A DNA stretch of 64,000 nt from Algoriphagus yeomjeoni (GCF_003259505.1 NZ_QLLK01000005.1:186001-250000); one strand, 5' to 3'; positions 27,327 through 39,000 are shown, counted from the stretch's first letter. Made by a program: numbers and translations. Notes: generated by a model from the letters alone, not told the origin.

Positions 27327-27331
27327 CACCA

Positions 27332-27363
27332 TTGCCTTAATGCAAAATTTTTTTCTAATTTTG
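27332..27363 (+). promoter_or_regulatory. Candidate internal promoter before tRNA-Gly
   Basis: TTG (27332-27334), 21-nt spacer, TAATTTTG (27356-27363), then CAGGGCG. The -7 element is perfect, the -33 minimal. A short TTGC/GCAA stem followed by T7 at 27332-27354 overlaps it and might act as a weak terminator for the tRNA-Tyr transcript. Confidence 0.55.
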
Positions 27364-27484
27364 CAGGGCGAAAAAATCTGGACAAGACCAGATTTATATG
27401 GAAGTAGCTCTCCAAGGTATCAATCGAAAGATCAAATACTTAGAGGTAGAGCGGCAGAGATGATATCATCTCGAAAGATTACAA

Positions 27485-27557
27485 GCGGGAGTAGCTCAGT
27501 TGGTAGAGCGGCAGCCTTCCAAGCTGCAGGTCGCGGGTTCGAGCCTCGTCTCCCGCT
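27485..27557 (+). tRNA. tRNA-Gly (anticodon TCC)
   Basis: The 73-nt gene has acceptor arms GCGGGAG/CTCCCGC, D-arm with GTAGCTCAGTTGGTAGAGC, and anticodon stem GCAGC/GCTGC around CTTCCAA (TCC). The T-arm holds TTCGAGC. The discriminator is T; CCA is not encoded. Confidence 0.97.
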
Positions 27558-27589
27558 CTTTGCTTTCGCAAGAAAGCATAAGAGTCTAA

Positions 27590-27661
27590 GCCGACGTAGC
27601 TCAGGGGTAGAGTACTTCCTTGGTAAGGAAGGGGTCAGGGGTTCAAATCCCCTCGTTGGCT
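27590..27661 (+). tRNA. tRNA-Thr (anticodon GGT)
   Basis: The 72-nt gene has acceptor arms GCCGACG/CGTTGGC (G-T pair included), and anticodon stem CTTCC/GGAAG around TTGGTAA (GGT). The T-arm is GGGG-TTCAAAT-CCCC. CCA is not encoded. It lies 63 nt before tuf, the usual Thr-tuf neighbour order. Confidence 0.97.
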
Positions 27662-27724
27662 CATTTCGATTAAATTGAAAAAAAATTAAATATATCTTTA
27701 AACTTAAACTGAGGATTTTCACGC

Positions 27725-28912
27725 ATGGCAAAAGCACAATTCGACCGTTCCAAGCCGCACGTTAATATCGGTACGATTGGTCACGTAGATCATGGAAAGA
27801 CCACTTTGACTGCTGCCATCACTACCGTACTGGCTAGTAAGGGTCTATCTGAATTAAGAGACTTTTCTTCAATCGATAACGCACCAGAAGAAAAAGAAAG
27901 AGGTATCACCATTAACACCTCTCACGTAGAATATCAGACTGAAAAAAGACACTACGCTCACGTAGATTGTCCAGGTCACGCTGATTACGTAAAGAACATG
28001 GTAACAGGTGCCGCCCAAATGGATGGCGCGATTCTAGTAGTTGCAGCTACTGACGGACCAATGCCTCAAACTAGAGAGCATATTCTTCTAGCTCGTCAGG
28101 TAGGTGTACCTCAACTAGTAGTTTTCATGAACAAAGTAGATATGGTTGACGATCCTGAGCTTCTTGAGCTTGTGGAAATGGAAATCAGAGAACTACTTTC
28201 TTTCTATGATTTCGACGGTGACAACATCCCTGTAATCGCTGGTTCTGCACTTGGTGCATTGAACGGTGAAGAGAAGTGGGTTGAGACTGTAATGGAATTG
28301 ATGAACGCAGTAGATGATTACATTCCTCTTCCAGAGAGAGCGATTGATAAAGAATTCTTAATGCCTGTAGAGGACGTATTCTCGATCACTGGTCGTGGTA
28401 CTGTAGCTACTGGTAGAATCGAGAGAGGAGTTATCAACTCTGGTGAAGGAGTTGACATCATCGGTATGGGTGCTGAAGGCCTTAAGTCTACAGTAACTGG
28501 TGTTGAGATGTTCCGTAAGATTCTTGACAGAGGTGAAGCAGGTGATAACGTAGGTCTATTGCTAAGAGGTATTGAAAAATCACAAATCAAACGTGGTATG
28601 ATTATCTGTAAGCCAGGATCTGTGAAGCCTCACGCTCACTTTAACGCTGAAGTTTACGTTCTTTCTAAAGAAGAAGGTGGACGTCACACTCCATTCTTCA
28701 ACAAATACCGTCCACAGTTCTACCTTAGAACTACAGATGTAACTGGCGAGATCAAACTTCCAGAAAACGTTGAAATGGTAATGCCAGGTGATAACGTGAC
28801 TATCGAAGTAACTTTGCTAAACGCGGTTGCTCTTGAGAAAGGTCTTCGTTTTGCGATCCGTGAGGGTGGTAGAACAGTAGGAGCTGGTCAGGTTACTGAA
28901 ATTCTTGACTAA
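27725..28912 (+). CDS. tuf: Elongation factor Tu
   Basis: The GTPase delivers aminoacyl-tRNA to the ribosome. The 395-residue protein has G1 GHVDHGKT (19-26), G3 DCPGHADY and G4 NKVD, then the two beta-barrel domains, ending [17 protein letters not shown]. Codon use is strongly biased (GTA, CCA, AGA), as expected for a highly expressed gene. It is transcribed with the three tRNAs upstream and closed by the terminator at 28942. Confidence 0.99.
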   Translation: MAKAQFDRSKPHVNIGTIGHVDHGKTTLTAAITTVLASKGLSELRDFSSIDNAPEEKERGITINTSHVEYQTEKRHYAHVDCPGHADYVKNMVTGAAQMDGAILVVAATDGPMPQTREHILLARQVGVPQLVVFMNKVDMVDDPELLELVEMEIRELLSFYDFDGDNIPVIAGSALGALNGEEKWVETVMELMNAVDDYIPLPERAIDKEFLMPVEDVFSITGRGTVATGRIERGVINSGEGVDIIGMGAEGLKSTVTGVEMFRKILDRGEAGDNVGLLLRGIEKSQIKRGMIICKPGSVKPHAHFNAEVYVLSKEEGGRHTPFFNKYRPQFYLRTTDVTGEIKLPENVEMVMPGDNVTIEVTLLNAVALEKGLRFAIREGGRTVGAGQVTEILD

Positions 28913-28941
28913 TTCATCAATCACAGATTGACTATTTATAC

Positions 28942-28981
28942 AATGCGATCTCAAATTATTTTGGGATCGCATTTGTTTCTT
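28942..28981 (+). terminator. Intrinsic terminator after tuf
   Basis: A 14-bp stem (AATGCGATCTCAAA with TTTGGGATCGCATT, one T-G pair) has a 4-nt loop and a T-rich tail TGTTTCTTT. The tail overlaps the -33 element of the tRNA-Trp promoter, so the two units abut closely. Confidence 0.85.
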
Positions 28982-29003
28982 TAGCAATCAATACCTAATT
29001 TTG
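28972..29003 (+). promoter_or_regulatory. Promoter of the tRNA-Trp-secE-nusG-rpl unit
   Basis: TTTG (28972-28975), 20-nt spacer, TAATTTTG (28996-29003), then CGTTCCC. It matches the Bacteroidota consensus and would start RNA at about 29010, 22 nt before the tRNA. Confidence 0.75.
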
Positions 29004-29031
29004 CGTTCCCATTAGCGGGGCGTTCATTTAC

Positions 29032-29105
29032 ACGGGCATAGTTCAACGGCAGAATAGCGGTCTCCAAAACCGTTGATGGGAGTTCGAATCTCTCTGCCCG
29101 TGCCA
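29032..29105 (+). tRNA. tRNA-Trp (anticodon CCA), with encoded 3' CCA
   Basis: Acceptor arms are ACGGGCA (29032-29038) and TGCCCGT (29095-29101), discriminator G, followed directly by CCA (29103-29105). The anticodon stem surrounds CTCCAAA (CCA). It sits 16 nt before secE, the widespread trnW-secE-nusG order. It is the only one of the four tRNAs here with a templated CCA. Confidence 0.97.
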
Positions 29106-29121
29106 GTAAGTTAAGTATACT

Positions 29122-29310
29122 ATGAATCTGAAAAACTTTGTTCTAGAATCTTATGATGAAATGGTGAATAAGGTCACATGGCCTAAATATTCATTTCTTC
29201 AAAATAGTGCAGTTTTGGTGTTAGTAGCATCTTTGATCTTTGCCCTTTTTATCGGGGTAGTTGATCTAGGATTCGAGAACATCATGAAATGGTTTTATGA
29301 TTTATTCTAA
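29122..29310 (+). CDS. secE: Preprotein translocase subunit SecE
   Basis: The 62-residue protein is the short single-span form of SecE that clamps SecY. An amphipathic N-terminal helix with VTWPKYSFLQ is followed by one transmembrane helix (about 28-48). The length is normal for bacteria outside the enterics. It is followed by nusG after 18 nt. Confidence 0.95.
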   Translation: MNLKNFVLESYDEMVNKVTWPKYSFLQNSAVLVLVASLIFALFIGVVDLGFENIMKWFYDLF

Positions 29311-29328
29311 TTGAATTGACATTACAGA

Positions 29329-29886
29329 ATGGCTGAACATAAATGGTACGTACTCAGAGTAGTAGCGGGACAGGAAAAGAAAACTAAAACCTATTTGGAC
29401 AATGAAATTTCCAGACAGGATATCGGCGACTTTATTCCTGAAGTCTTAATACCTTCTGAGAAAGTATATGAGATGCGTAATGGCAAAAAGCGTGTTAGGG
29501 AGAGAAATTTCTTTCCTGGCTACGTTTTGGTCAATGCAGATCTCTCGAATGGTGAAGCCAATCACGTAATTACAAGCATTCCGGGAGTAATCGGTTTCTT
29601 AGGATCAAACTCAGGCGGGGCTTCCAAAACCCCTGAGCCACTTCGTCAGTCAGAAATCAACCGTATTTTAGGTAAGGTTGAAGAGATCGACGAGTTCGCA
29701 GAGAAACTGGATACACCATTTATAGTCGGAGAGACTGTCAAAGTAATGGACGGTCCTTTCAGTGGATTTACCGGAACAATAGAGGAGATATTTGAAGAGA
29801 AGAAGAAACTTAATGTTATGGTTAAGATCTTCGGAAGAAATACTCCTGTCGAATTAAACTTTATACAAGTAGAAAAACAAGACTAA
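29329..29886 (+). CDS. nusG: Transcription termination/antitermination factor NusG
   Basis: The 185-residue protein binds RNA polymerase and links it to Rho or the ribosome. The NGN domain starts [14 protein letters not shown] and includes FFPGYVLV; the C-terminal KOW domain has [18 protein letters not shown] (about 143-160) and ends [13 protein letters not shown]. Four nt separate it from rplK. Confidence 0.97.
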   Translation: MAEHKWYVLRVVAGQEKKTKTYLDNEISRQDIGDFIPEVLIPSEKVYEMRNGKKRVRERNFFPGYVLVNADLSNGEANHVITSIPGVIGFLGSNSGGASKTPEPLRQSEINRILGKVEEIDEFAEKLDTPFIVGETVKVMDGPFSGFTGTIEEIFEEKKKLNVMVKIFGRNTPVELNFIQVEKQD

Positions 29887-29889
29887 GCA

Positions 29890-30333
29890 ATGGCTAAGGA
29901 AATCACTGGTTATTTAAAACTACAAGTGAAAGGTGGCCAGGCAAACCCGTCGCCTCCAGTAGGTCCGGCTCTTGGTTCCAAGGGTCTGAACATAATGGAG
30001 TTTTGTAAGCAATACAATGCACGTACCCAGGATAAAATGGGTCAAGTGCTTCCTGTATTGATTACGATCTACTCAGATAAGTCTTTTGACTTCGTAGTAA
30101 AAACACCTCCTGCAGCGAATATGTTGCTAGAGGCTGCGAAAATTAAAAGCGGATCTGCTGAGCCAAACCGTAAAAAGGTAGGATCAGTAACCTGGGATCA
30201 GGTTAAGGAGATAGCGGAGGTAAAAATGCCTGACCTTAATGCTTTCAAAGTTGAGTCTGCTATGAAAATGGTAGCTGGTACAGCAAGAAGCATGGGAATC
30301 ACAGTATCTGGAAAAGCCCCTTGGGAAGTATAA
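29890..30333 (+). CDS. rplK: 50S ribosomal protein L11
   Basis: The 147-residue protein forms the base of the L7/L12 stalk on 23S rRNA. The N-terminal domain carries [20 protein letters not shown] and [10 protein letters not shown]; the C-terminal RNA-binding domain ends [10 protein letters not shown]. It is in the standard nusG-rplK-rplA order. Confidence 0.98.
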   Translation: MAKEITGYLKLQVKGGQANPSPPVGPALGSKGLNIMEFCKQYNARTQDKMGQVLPVLITIYSDKSFDFVVKTPPAANMLLEAAKIKSGSAEPNRKKVGSVTWDQVKEIAEVKMPDLNAFKVESAMKMVAGTARSMGITVSGKAPWEV

Positions 30334-30343
30334 ATAAAAAACA

Positions 30344-31042
30344 ATGGCTAAGTTAACAAAAAAGCAAAAAGAAGCTCTTTCTAAGTACGACCCAAGCCAA
30401 GTGTACTCCCTGGAGGCAGCTTCTACTATCGTGAAGGATATTACTATGACGAAGTTTGATGCTTCTGTAGATCTTGACATCCGTTTGGGTGTGGATCCAC
30501 GTAAAGCAGATCAAATGGTAAGAGGCGTTGTTGCGCTTCCTCATGGTACAGGCAAAGACATCAAAGTATTGGTGCTTTGTACTCCTGACAAAGTAGCAGA
30601 AGCAACCGAAGCAGGTGCAGATTACGCAGGCTTGGACGACTACATAGCTAAAATCGAAGGCGGATGGACTGACATTGATGTCATCATCACTATGCCTAAC
30701 GTAATGGCTAAAGTAGGTAGATTGGGTAGAGTATTAGGACCAAGAGGTCTTATGCCAAATCCTAAATCAGGAACTGTTACTCTGGATGTAGCTAAGGCAG
30801 TAAGAGAAGTAAAAGCGGGTAAAATCGATTTCAAAGTAGATAAATTTGGAATTATTCACGCAGGTATTGGTAAGGCATCCTTCACTGCAGCGCAGATCGA
30901 AGAAAATGTAAAAGAACTTATCCTTACTATTTCTAAGCTTAAGCCTTCATCCTCTAAAGGAACATATTTCAAGAGTATTCATTTATCCAGTACAATGTCT
31001 CCTGGTATAGCAGTGGACAAGGGTAGCATTCAAGGAATTTAA
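30344..31042 (+). CDS. rplA: 50S ribosomal protein L1
   Basis: The 232-residue L1-stalk protein also commonly represses its own operon in bacteria. Signature parts are [37 protein letters not shown] and [11 protein letters not shown], with the C-terminal [11 protein letters not shown]. Only 2 nt separate it from rplJ, so there is no room for an L10 leader between them. Confidence 0.98.
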   Translation: MAKLTKKQKEALSKYDPSQVYSLEAASTIVKDITMTKFDASVDLDIRLGVDPRKADQMVRGVVALPHGTGKDIKVLVLCTPDKVAEATEAGADYAGLDDYIAKIEGGWTDIDVIITMPNVMAKVGRLGRVLGPRGLMPNPKSGTVTLDVAKAVREVKAGKIDFKVDKFGIIHAGIGKASFTAAQIEENVKELILTISKLKPSSSKGTYFKSIHLSSTMSPGIAVDKGSIQGI

Positions 31043-31044
31043 TC

Positions 31045-31587
31045 ATGACTAGAGACGAAAAGAAAGTAATAATCGACGGTCTTACTGAGAAATTTAAGGA
31101 AAACCCTTTCTTCTATATCACTGATGCTTCAGGTTTTTCTGTAGCTCAAGTGAATGCTTTCAGAAGAGCTTGTTTTGACAAAGGCGTGGAGTACAAAGTG
31201 TACAAAAATACCTTGGTCACTAAAGCACTGGAAAATTTAGATGCTGACTTTACTGAGTTATCAGATAAAGCATTGAAAGGATTCTCTGGAATTTTATTCT
31301 CAAAAGAGACGAGTAATTTACCAGCAAACGTATTGCTGGATTTTAGAAAAAAATTAGGTAAAAAAGCAACTAAGCCAGCATTCAAAGGCGCTTCTATCGA
31401 TGCAGATATTTTCATCGGAGAAGAAAACCTAGAGATGTTATCTAAGTTGAAGTCAAAGGAAGAATTGCTAGGCGATCTAATCGGCTTGTTGCAGTCTCCA
31501 GCGATGAATCTGATCTCAGCATTGCAAAGTGGCCAGAACAATATTACTGGTGTGCTTAATACGCTTGCTGATAGAGAAGAAAAATAA
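31045..31587 (+). CDS. rplJ: 50S ribosomal protein L10
   Basis: The 180-residue stalk protein binds L11-region rRNA with its N-terminal domain and L7/L12 dimers with its C-terminal helix. Visible signatures are FYITDASGFSVAQVNAFRRA near residues 19-38 and KVYKNTLVTKAL. It is directly followed by rplL after a 42-nt AT-rich gap. Confidence 0.96.
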   Translation: MTRDEKKVIIDGLTEKFKENPFFYITDASGFSVAQVNAFRRACFDKGVEYKVYKNTLVTKALENLDADFTELSDKALKGFSGILFSKETSNLPANVLLDFRKKLGKKATKPAFKGASIDADIFIGEENLEMLSKLKSKEELLGDLIGLLQSPAMNLISALQSGQNNITGVLNTLADREEK

Positions 31588-31629
31588 GTTAAAAAAAATA
31601 ATTCAAACAAATATTAAATTTCAAATACA

Positions 31630-32010
31630 ATGGCAGATCTTACGCAACTTGCAGATCAGTTGGTAAACTTGACTGTAAAAGAGGTTAAAGAATTGACAGA
31701 TATCCTTAAGGATCAGTATGGCATCGAGCCAGCTGCTGCAGGCGCAGTAGTTGTAGCAGGTGGTGCTGGTGCTGGAGAAGCTGCAGCTGAAGAAGAGAAG
31801 TCGACTTTCGACGTAATCTTGAAAGCTGCTGGTGGATCTAAATTGGCAGTCGTTAAGCTTGTAAAAGAATTGACTGGTCTTGGTCTTAAAGAGGCTAAAG
31901 AACTAGTTGACGGAGCTCCTAAAGCATTGAAAGAAGGCGTTGCTAAAGACGAAGCTGAAGGCTTGAAGAAGTCTTTGGAAGAAGCTGGTGCTGAAGTAGA
32001 GATCAAATAA
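31630..32010 (+). CDS. rplL: 50S ribosomal protein L7/L12
   Basis: The 126-residue stalk protein recruits translation GTPases. It has an N-terminal dimerisation part (1-33), an Ala/Gly-rich hinge (about 35-56) and the C-terminal domain with [20 protein letters not shown] and [16 protein letters not shown]. It is followed by a terminator-like hairpin before rpoB. Confidence 0.98.
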   Translation: MADLTQLADQLVNLTVKEVKELTDILKDQYGIEPAAAGAVVVAGGAGAGEAAAEEEKSTFDVILKAAGGSKLAVVKLVKELTGLGLKEAKELVDGAPKALKEGVAKDEAEGLKKSLEEAGAEVEIK

Positions 32011-32048
32011 TTTGCTGAACCGCAACTATTAGGTTGGGGTTCACACCT

Positions 32049-32078
32049 AAGACCTGACTATTTTAGTCAGGTCTTTTC
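32049..32078 (+). terminator. Partial terminator/attenuator between rplL and rpoB
   Basis: A 12-bp perfect stem (AAGACCTGACTA/TAGTCAGGTCTT) with a 3-nt loop is followed by only a short T stretch (TTCC). An attenuator at this site lowers rpoBC expression relative to ribosomal proteins in other bacteria; no promoter consensus was found after it, so some read-through into rpoB is expected. Confidence 0.8.
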
Positions 32079-32166
32079 CTGTTTATGCACGGGTTCAAAA
32101 TTGCATTATTCTAAGCGAAAATAGAATTATTTCGCTATTAAAATTTCACCATAAACATACACTACC

Positions 32167-35100
32167 TTGGCTATCAAGAATCAAACCGAAAGGAAAAGTT
32201 TCTCCTCCATTAAGGTGGTCAAAAGCTATCCGGATTTTCTAGATATTCAGTTGCAGTCTTTCAAAGACTTTTTCCAATTGGATACTCCTGCAGAAAAGCG
32301 CCGGGCAGACGGTTTATTTAAAGTATTCGCAGAAAACTTCCCTATCAGTGATTCCAGAGAAAATTTTACTCTCGAATTCATTGATTACGCAGTAGACCCA
32401 CCGAAATATTCTGTGAGCGAATGCATTGACCGTGGCTTGACCTACTCTGTACCGTTGAAAGCAAAGTTGAGATTACTTTGTCACGACGAGGATAATGAAG
32501 ATTTCGAAACGATTGAGCAAGAAGTATTCTTAGGTAATCTTCCGTATATGACCGAGAAAGGGTCATTTGTAATTAATGGTGCTGAGCGAGTTATTGTTTC
32601 ACAACTTCACCGTTCTCCAGGTGTATTCTTTGCGCAAAGCAAGCATACAAATGGTACGAAACTTTACTCTGCCAGAATTATCCCTTTCAAAGGATCTTGG
32701 ATTGAATTTGCGACTGACATTAATAATGTCATGTATGCATACATCGATCGTAAGAAGAAGTTTCCTGTTACAACTTTGCTAAGATCAATTGGCTATGGCT
32801 CTGATAAAGATATTCTTGATCTGTTCGGACTATCTGAAGAAGTCAATGCTACGAAAACAGCAATGAAAAAAGTAGCTGGCCGTAAGCTAGCTGCAAGGGT
32901 TCTAAGAACTTGGGTAGAAGATTTCGTTGATGAAGATACTGGTGAAGTAGTTTCTATCGATAGAAATGAGGTATTGCTTGAGCGTGATACTGTACTTACA
33001 GACGAAGACATTGAAATGATCTTGGATTCAGGCTCGAAGAGCATCATTCTCCATAGAGAAGATGTGAATGTGGCTGATTACTCTATCATCTATAATACAT
33101 TACAAAAAGATAGCTCTAACTCTGAAAAAGAGGCTGTGGAAGTTATCTACCGTCAGTTGAGAAATACTGAAGCACCTGATGAGTCTACTGCTCGTGAGGT
33201 GATTCATAGCTTGTTCTTCTCTGATAAGCGTTATGATCTAGGTGAAGTTGGTCGTTATAGAATCAACAAGAAACTAGGTCTTGACATCGATTCAGATAAA
33301 ATCGTCCTTACGAAGGAAGATATTATCAACATCGTAAAATACCTAATTGGACTTATCAACTCTAAGGCAGTAGTCGATGATATTGACCACTTGAGCAATA
33401 GACGAGTAAGAACTGTAGGCGAGCAGCTTTACAGCCAATTCGGTGTAGGTTTGGCCAGAATGGCAAGAACGATCCGTGAACGAATGAACGTTCGTGACAA
33501 TGAAGACTTCAAACCAGTCGATTTGATCAACGCGCGTACGCTTTCTTCTGTGATTAACTCCTTCTTTGGTACCAACCAACTTTCTCAGTTCATGGATCAA
33601 ACCAATCCTTTGGCGGAGTTGACTCACAAGAGAAGACTTTCAGCTTTGGGTCCAGGGGGTCTATCTAGAGAAAGAGCAGGATTTGAAGTTCGAGATGTTC
33701 ACTATACGCACTACGGTCGTTTGTGTACTATCGAAACTCCAGAAGGTCCAAACATTGGTTTGATTTCTTCTCTTTGTGTTCACGCAAAAGTGAACTCAAT
33801 GGGCTTCCTTGAAACTCCTTATCGTAAGGTGAAGGACGGCAAAGCAAGCTTGAAAGCTGAGGATGTATTGTTCCTAACTGCTGAAGAAGAAGATGATCAC
33901 AACATTGCACAGGCAAACGCTCCTTTGGACGAGACTGGCAAGTTTATCAATGAAAAAGTAAAAGCAAGATTTGAAGGTGACTTCCCAGTATTGGAGCCAT
34001 CTGAAATTAGCTATATGGACGTTGCTCCTAACCAAATTGTATCTGTTGCGGCTTCTTTGATTCCATTCTTGGAGCATGATGATGCCAACCGTGCATTGAT
34101 GGGATCAAACATGCAACGTCAGGCAGTTCCTTTGTTGAAAGCTGAAGCGCCTATCGTAGGTACTGGTTTGGAAGCAAAAGCTGCTGTAGATTCTAGATCT
34201 CTCATCATTGCCGAAGCAAGTGGTGTAGTAGATTATGTGGACGCTAAGAAAATTGTCATCAAATACGATCTGACTGATGATGAGCTTTTGGTGAATTTCA
34301 CAGACGAATACAAGTCTTATGACTTGATCAAATTCAGAAGAACTAACCAGGATACCACGATCAACCTTACTCCTTTGGTGCTGAAAGGCCAGAAGGTGAA
34401 AAAAGGTCAGGTATTGGTAGAAGGTTACTCTACTAATAACGGTGAGCTTGCTCTTGGTAAAAACTTGAAAGTGGCTTACATGCCATGGCAAGGATACAAC
34501 TTTGAGGATGCGATCGTAATCTCGGAGAGAGTAGTTAGAGAAGATATCTTTACTTCGATCCACGTAGAAGAATTCCAACTGGAAGTTCGTGATACGAAAA
34601 GAGGTGAAGAAGAATTGACTTCTGAAATCCCTAACGTCTCTGAAGAAGCAGTTAAAAATCTTGATGAGCATGGTATCATTGCGATTGGAGCTGAGGTAAA
34701 AGAAGGCGATATCATCATCGGTAAGATCACTCCAAAAGGAGAAACTGATCCGACTCCAGAAGAAAAATTGCTTAGAGCAATCTTTGGTGATAAAGCTGGT
34801 GACGTAAAAGATGCTTCCTTGAAAGCTTCACCTTCCTTGAATGGTGTTGTGATCGAGACCAAGCTTTTCGCTAGACCTAAGAAAGATAAGGATGTCAGAG
34901 CTAAAGCTAAAGCTGAAGTTGAAAAACTGAAAGCTAGATACTCCAAAGATCTTTTGGCTATTAGAGCCCGAATGATCAATAAAATGGTGACTATCCTTGA
35001 TGGTAAAACTTCACAAGGCGTTAAGCATAAGTTTGGTGATGAAATCATCACGAAAGGCCAGAAGTTTAATGCTAAAAACATTGAAAATAATCTTTTCCCT

Positions 35101-36042
35101 GCTAAGAATCCTTACAGAGATGAGAGCAATTACAATGTCCCGGAAGAGGCTAACCTTATTTCTGATATTGTTCTTGACGATTGGACAAACGATGCTCATG
35201 TGAATGAGTTGATCGTCCACTTGGTGAAAAACTTTATCAATTCAAGAAATGAGATTGCTGGTACCTTCAAAAGAGAAAGATTCACTCTTGAGGTAGGAGA
35301 CGAACTTCCTGCTGGTATCGTTCAGCTTGCCAAAGTTTACATCGCTAAGAAGCGTAAGCTTAAAGTAGGTGATAAGATGGCAGGTCGTCACGGTAACAAA
35401 GGTATCGTAGCAAGAATCGTAAGAGACGAGGATATGCCATTCCTAGAGGATGGAACCCCAATGGATATCGTGTTGAATCCACTAGGTGTACCTTCTCGTA
35501 TGAACATCGGACAGATCTTTGAAACTGTATTGGCTTGGGCCGGTCAGAAACTGGATAAGAAATATGCTACACCAATCTTTGATGGTGCTTCTATGGAAGA
35601 AGTATCTCACGAATTGGAATTGGCAGGTCTACCAGCTTATGGTCGTACTTACCTTTACGATGGTCTTTCAGGTGTGAAATTCGATCAGCCGATTACAGTA
35701 GGTATTGCATACATGCTGAAATTGGGTCACTTGGTAGATGATAAGATGCACGCACGTTCAATCGGACCATACTCGTTGATTACGCAGCAGCCATTGGGTG
35801 GTAAAGCACAGTTTGGTGGTCAGCGTTTCGGAGAGATGGAAGTTTGGGCACTAGAGGCATTCGGTGCATCACACGTACTTCAGGAAATCCTGACAGTGAA
35901 GTCTGATGACGTAATTGGTAGAGCAAAAGCTTACGAAGCGATTGTGAAAGGTGAAAACCTTCCTAAGCCTAATATTCCTGAATCATTCAACGTATTGGTT
36001 CATGAGTTGAGAGGTTTGGCTCTTGAAATTACCCTAGATTAA
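32167..36042 (+). CDS. rpoB: RNA polymerase subunit beta (TTG start)
   Basis: The 1291-residue catalytic subunit. The family N-terminus ([13 protein letters not shown]) begins right after a TTG at 32167; an in-frame TAA at 32152 excludes any earlier ATG, so TTG must start it. The rifampicin pocket reads [20 protein letters not shown], with Asp477, His487 and Ser492 in the positions of E. coli D516, H526 and S531, i.e. the sensitive form. Further signatures are [24 protein letters not shown] and [19 protein letters not shown]. It is followed by rpoC after 48 nt. Confidence 0.98.
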   Translation: MAIKNQTERKSFSSIKVVKSYPDFLDIQLQSFKDFFQLDTPAEKRRADGLFKVFAENFPISDSRENFTLEFIDYAVDPPKYSVSECIDRGLTYSVPLKAKLRLLCHDEDNEDFETIEQEVFLGNLPYMTEKGSFVINGAERVIVSQLHRSPGVFFAQSKHTNGTKLYSARIIPFKGSWIEFATDINNVMYAYIDRKKKFPVTTLLRSIGYGSDKDILDLFGLSEEVNATKTAMKKVAGRKLAARVLRTWVEDFVDEDTGEVVSIDRNEVLLERDTVLTDEDIEMILDSGSKSIILHREDVNVADYSIIYNTLQKDSSNSEKEAVEVIYRQLRNTEAPDESTAREVIHSLFFSDKRYDLGEVGRYRINKKLGLDIDSDKIVLTKEDIINIVKYLIGLINSKAVVDDIDHLSNRRVRTVGEQLYSQFGVGLARMARTIRERMNVRDNEDFKPVDLINARTLSSVINSFFGTNQLSQFMDQTNPLAELTHKRRLSALGPGGLSRERAGFEVRDVHYTHYGRLCTIETPEGPNIGLISSLCVHAKVNSMGFLETPYRKVKDGKASLKAEDVLFLTAEEEDDHNIAQANAPLDETGKFINEKVKARFEGDFPVLEPSEISYMDVAPNQIVSVAASLIPFLEHDDANRALMGSNMQRQAVPLLKAEAPIVGTGLEAKAAVDSRSLIIAEASGVVDYVDAKKIVIKYDLTDDELLVNFTDEYKSYDLIKFRRTNQDTTINLTPLVLKGQKVKKGQVLVEGYSTNNGELALGKNLKVAYMPWQGYNFEDAIVISERVVREDIFTSIHVEEFQLEVRDTKRGEEELTSEIPNVSEEAVKNLDEHGIIAIGAEVKEGDIIIGKITPKGETDPTPEEKLLRAIFGDKAGDVKDASLKASPSLNGVVIETKLFARPKKDKDVRAKAKAEVEKLKARYSKDLLAIRARMINKMVTILDGKTSQGVKHKFGDEIITKGQKFNAKNIENNLFPAKNPYRDESNYNVPEEANLISDIVLDDWTNDAHVNELIVHLVKNFINSRNEIAGTFKRERFTLEVGDELPAGIVQLAKVYIAKKRKLKVGDKMAGRHGNKGIVARIVRDEDMPFLEDGTPMDIVLNPLGVPSRMNIGQIFETVLAWAGQKLDKKYATPIFDGASMEEVSHELELAGLPAYGRTYLYDGLSGVKFDQPITVGIAYMLKLGHLVDDKMHARSIGPYSLITQQPLGGKAQFGGQRFGEMEVWALEAFGASHVLQEILTVKSDDVIGRAKAYEAIVKGENLPKPNIPESFNVLVHELRGLALEITLD

Positions 36043-36052
36043 TAAAGCGAAT

Positions 36053-36071
36053 GGGCTCGCAAGAGCCCTTT
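36053..36071 (+). other. Small hairpin in the rpoB-rpoC spacer
   Basis: GGGCTC and GAGCCC form a perfect 6-bp stem with a GCAA tetraloop (a stable GNRA type), followed by TTTA. The T run is too short for an efficient terminator; it may be an RNA stability or processing element. Confidence 0.5.
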
Positions 36072-36090
36072 ACATATCTTTCAAAAAACT

Positions 36091-39000
36091 ATGGCGTTCA
36101 GAAAAAATAAAAAACTTAACAATGATTTTTCCAGAGTCACCATCAGTTTGGCTTCCCCAGAATCTATTCTGGATAGCTCAAACGGTGAAGTGACCCAGCC
36201 AGAGACTATCAATTACAGAACATACAAGCCTGAAATGGGCGGTTTGTTCTGTGAGAGAATCTTTGGTCCTGTAAAGGATTGGGAGTGTCATTGTGGCAAG
36301 TACAAGCGCATCAGGTATAAAGGTATTATCTGTGATCGCTGCGGTGTAGAGGTTACAGAGAAGAAAGTGAGAAGAGAGAGAATGGGGCACATCGAGCTGG
36401 TAGTACCAGTTGCTCACATTTGGTATTTCAAATCTCTTCCTAATAAAATCGGTTATCTTCTTGGTCTTCCGACTAAGAAGCTTGATCAGATTGTTTATTA
36501 CGAGCGTTACGCTGTTGTTCAGCCAGGTATCAAAGCAGAAGAGGGAGTTCAGTATCTAGACTTCCTGACTGAAGATGAATACTTGGATATCATGGACAAG
36601 CTTCCTAAGGAGAACCATATGCTTGACGATGAGGATCCTAACAAGTTCATCGCCAAAATGGGCGCTGAAGCGTTGGAGATGCTTTTGGCAAGAATTGATC
36701 TGGATGATCTTTCATACTCACTTCGTCACCAAGCTGCAACTGATACTTCTCAGCAGAGAAAAGCAGAAGCACTGAAGAGACTGAAAGTTGTTGAAGCATT
36801 CCGTGATGCTAGAACTAGAATCGAAAACCGCCCAGAGTGGATGGTAGTTCGTATGGTTCCAGTGATTCCACCGGAATTGCGTCCATTGGTTCCTTTAGAT
36901 GGTGGTCGTTTTGCGACTTCCGATTTGAATGACCTTTACAGAAGAGTTATTATCAGAAACAACCGTCTTAAGAGATTGATCGATATCAAAGCTCCGGAGG
37001 TGATTTTGAGAAATGAAAAAAGAATGCTTCAGGAAGCTGTAGATTCTCTTTTCGATAACTCTAGAAAAGTAAATGCGGTAAGATCCGATGGAAACCGTGC
37101 TCTGAAATCCCTTTCTGATATGTTGAAAGGTAAGCAAGGTCGATTCCGTCAAAACTTGCTCGGTAAGCGTGTGGATTACTCCGGTCGTTCTGTGATCGTG
37201 GTAGGACCAGAGTTGAAGCTTCACGAGTGCGGTCTTCCTAAAAATATGGCTGCTGAACTTTTCAAGCCTTTTATCATCAGAAAACTGATCGAAAGAGGAA
37301 TTGTAAAGACAGTAAAGTCAGCTAAGAAAATCGTGGATCGTAAAGATCCAGTGGTTTGGGATATTTTGGAAAATGTACTGAAAGGGCATCCTGTGCTTCT
37401 TAACCGTGCTCCTACACTTCATAGACTAGGTATCCAAGCTTTCCAACCAAAACTAATAGAAGGAAAAGCTATTCAGCTTCACCCATTGGTGTGTACTGCA
37501 TTCAACGCCGATTTTGACGGTGACCAGATGGCGGTTCACGTTCCTCTAGGACATGAGGCAATTTTGGAAGCTTCTACTTTAATGCTTTCTTCGCACAATA
37601 TACTTAACCCAGCGAATGGAGCTCCAATCACTGTACCGTCTCAGGATATGGTGTTGGGCCTTTACTACGTGACTAAGGGTAAGAAATCTACTCCTGATGA
37701 GGTTGTGGCTGGTGAAGGAATGACTTTCTACAGTGTTGAGGAAGTGATTATCGCCATGAATGAAGAGCAAATCTCCAAACATGCGAACATCAAATGTAAA
37801 GTACAACTAAGAACCGAAGATGGAGGTTATAAGGATGAAATCGTTGAGACCGTAGCTGGTCGATTGATTTTCAACCAGTTTGTGCCAAAAGAAGTAGGTT
37901 ATGTAAATGAGCTTTTGACCAAGAAAAAACTTCAGCAGATTATTGCCAAAGTGGTTAAAGTATGTGGAATGGCACGTACAGCTCAATTCTTGGATGATAT
38001 AAAAAACCTTGGATTCCAGATGGCCTACAAAGGCGGTCTATCTATGGGGCTGAATGATGTAATTATCCCAGAAGAAAAAGAGCCGATGATTACCAAGGCC
38101 AAAGAAGAAGTTGACCAAGTATGGAACAACTACCTAATGGGTCTAATCACGGACAACGAACGATACAATCAAGTAATTGATATCTGGACTCGTACCAACT
38201 CTCATTTGACTAATAATCTGATGAAGCAGATGGAAGAGGATAAGCAAGGATTCAATGCGATCTACATGATGATGCACTCAGGAGCTCGTGGTTCCAGAGA
38301 ACAAATTCGTCAGTTGGGTGGTATGAGAGGTTTGATGGCTAAGCCACAGAAAAACCTTCAAGGTTCTGTAGGTGAGATCATCGAAAACCCGATTCTTTCT
38401 AACTTCAAAGAAGGTCTGGATGTATTGGAGTACTTTATCTCTACTCACGGTGCACGTAAAGGTCTAGCCGATACTGCATTGAAAACTGCCGATGCTGGTT
38501 ACTTAACCAGACGTCTGGTAGATGTAGCTCAGGATATGATCGTCACTGAAGACGATTGTGGTAGCTTGAGAGGACTTATGGTACAGCCATTGAGAGATAA
38601 TGACGATATCGTAGAGCCACTTTCTGAAAGAGTTCTTGGTAGAGTTTCCGTTCATGATATTTACCATCCAGAAACCGATGAGTTAATTATTGAATCTGGT
38701 GTAATGATTAGCGATGAGGTAGCTAGTTTGATCGATGAATCTGGTATAGACGAAGTTGAAATCAGATCTGTATTGACTTGTGAGACTCGTAGAGGTGTTT
38801 GTGGAAAATGTTACGGAAGAAATCTAACCTCATCTGGCCATATGGTACAGACAGGTGAATCTGTAGGTGTTATCGCTGCACAGTCTATCGGTGAGCCAGG
38901 TACGCAGCTTACATTGAGAACTTTCCACGTAGGTGGTACAGCATCCAACATGGCCGTAGAAGCCAGTGTTATCGCGAAGTTCGACGGTGTAGTGGAATTT

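Noticed and set aside
27187..27678. 163-residue plus-strand ORF and two minus-strand ORFs (27197-27415, 27432-27737) across the tRNA genes
   Set aside because: They are translations of tRNA genes and their spacers; peptides such as RRGSNPRPAAWKAAALPTEL are well-known false predictions from tRNA antisense strands.
34105..35081. Minus-strand ORFs of 188 and 201 residues inside rpoB
   Set aside because: They lie fully opposite conserved rpoB codons, have no plausible start context or fold, and are frame shadows caused by codon bias.
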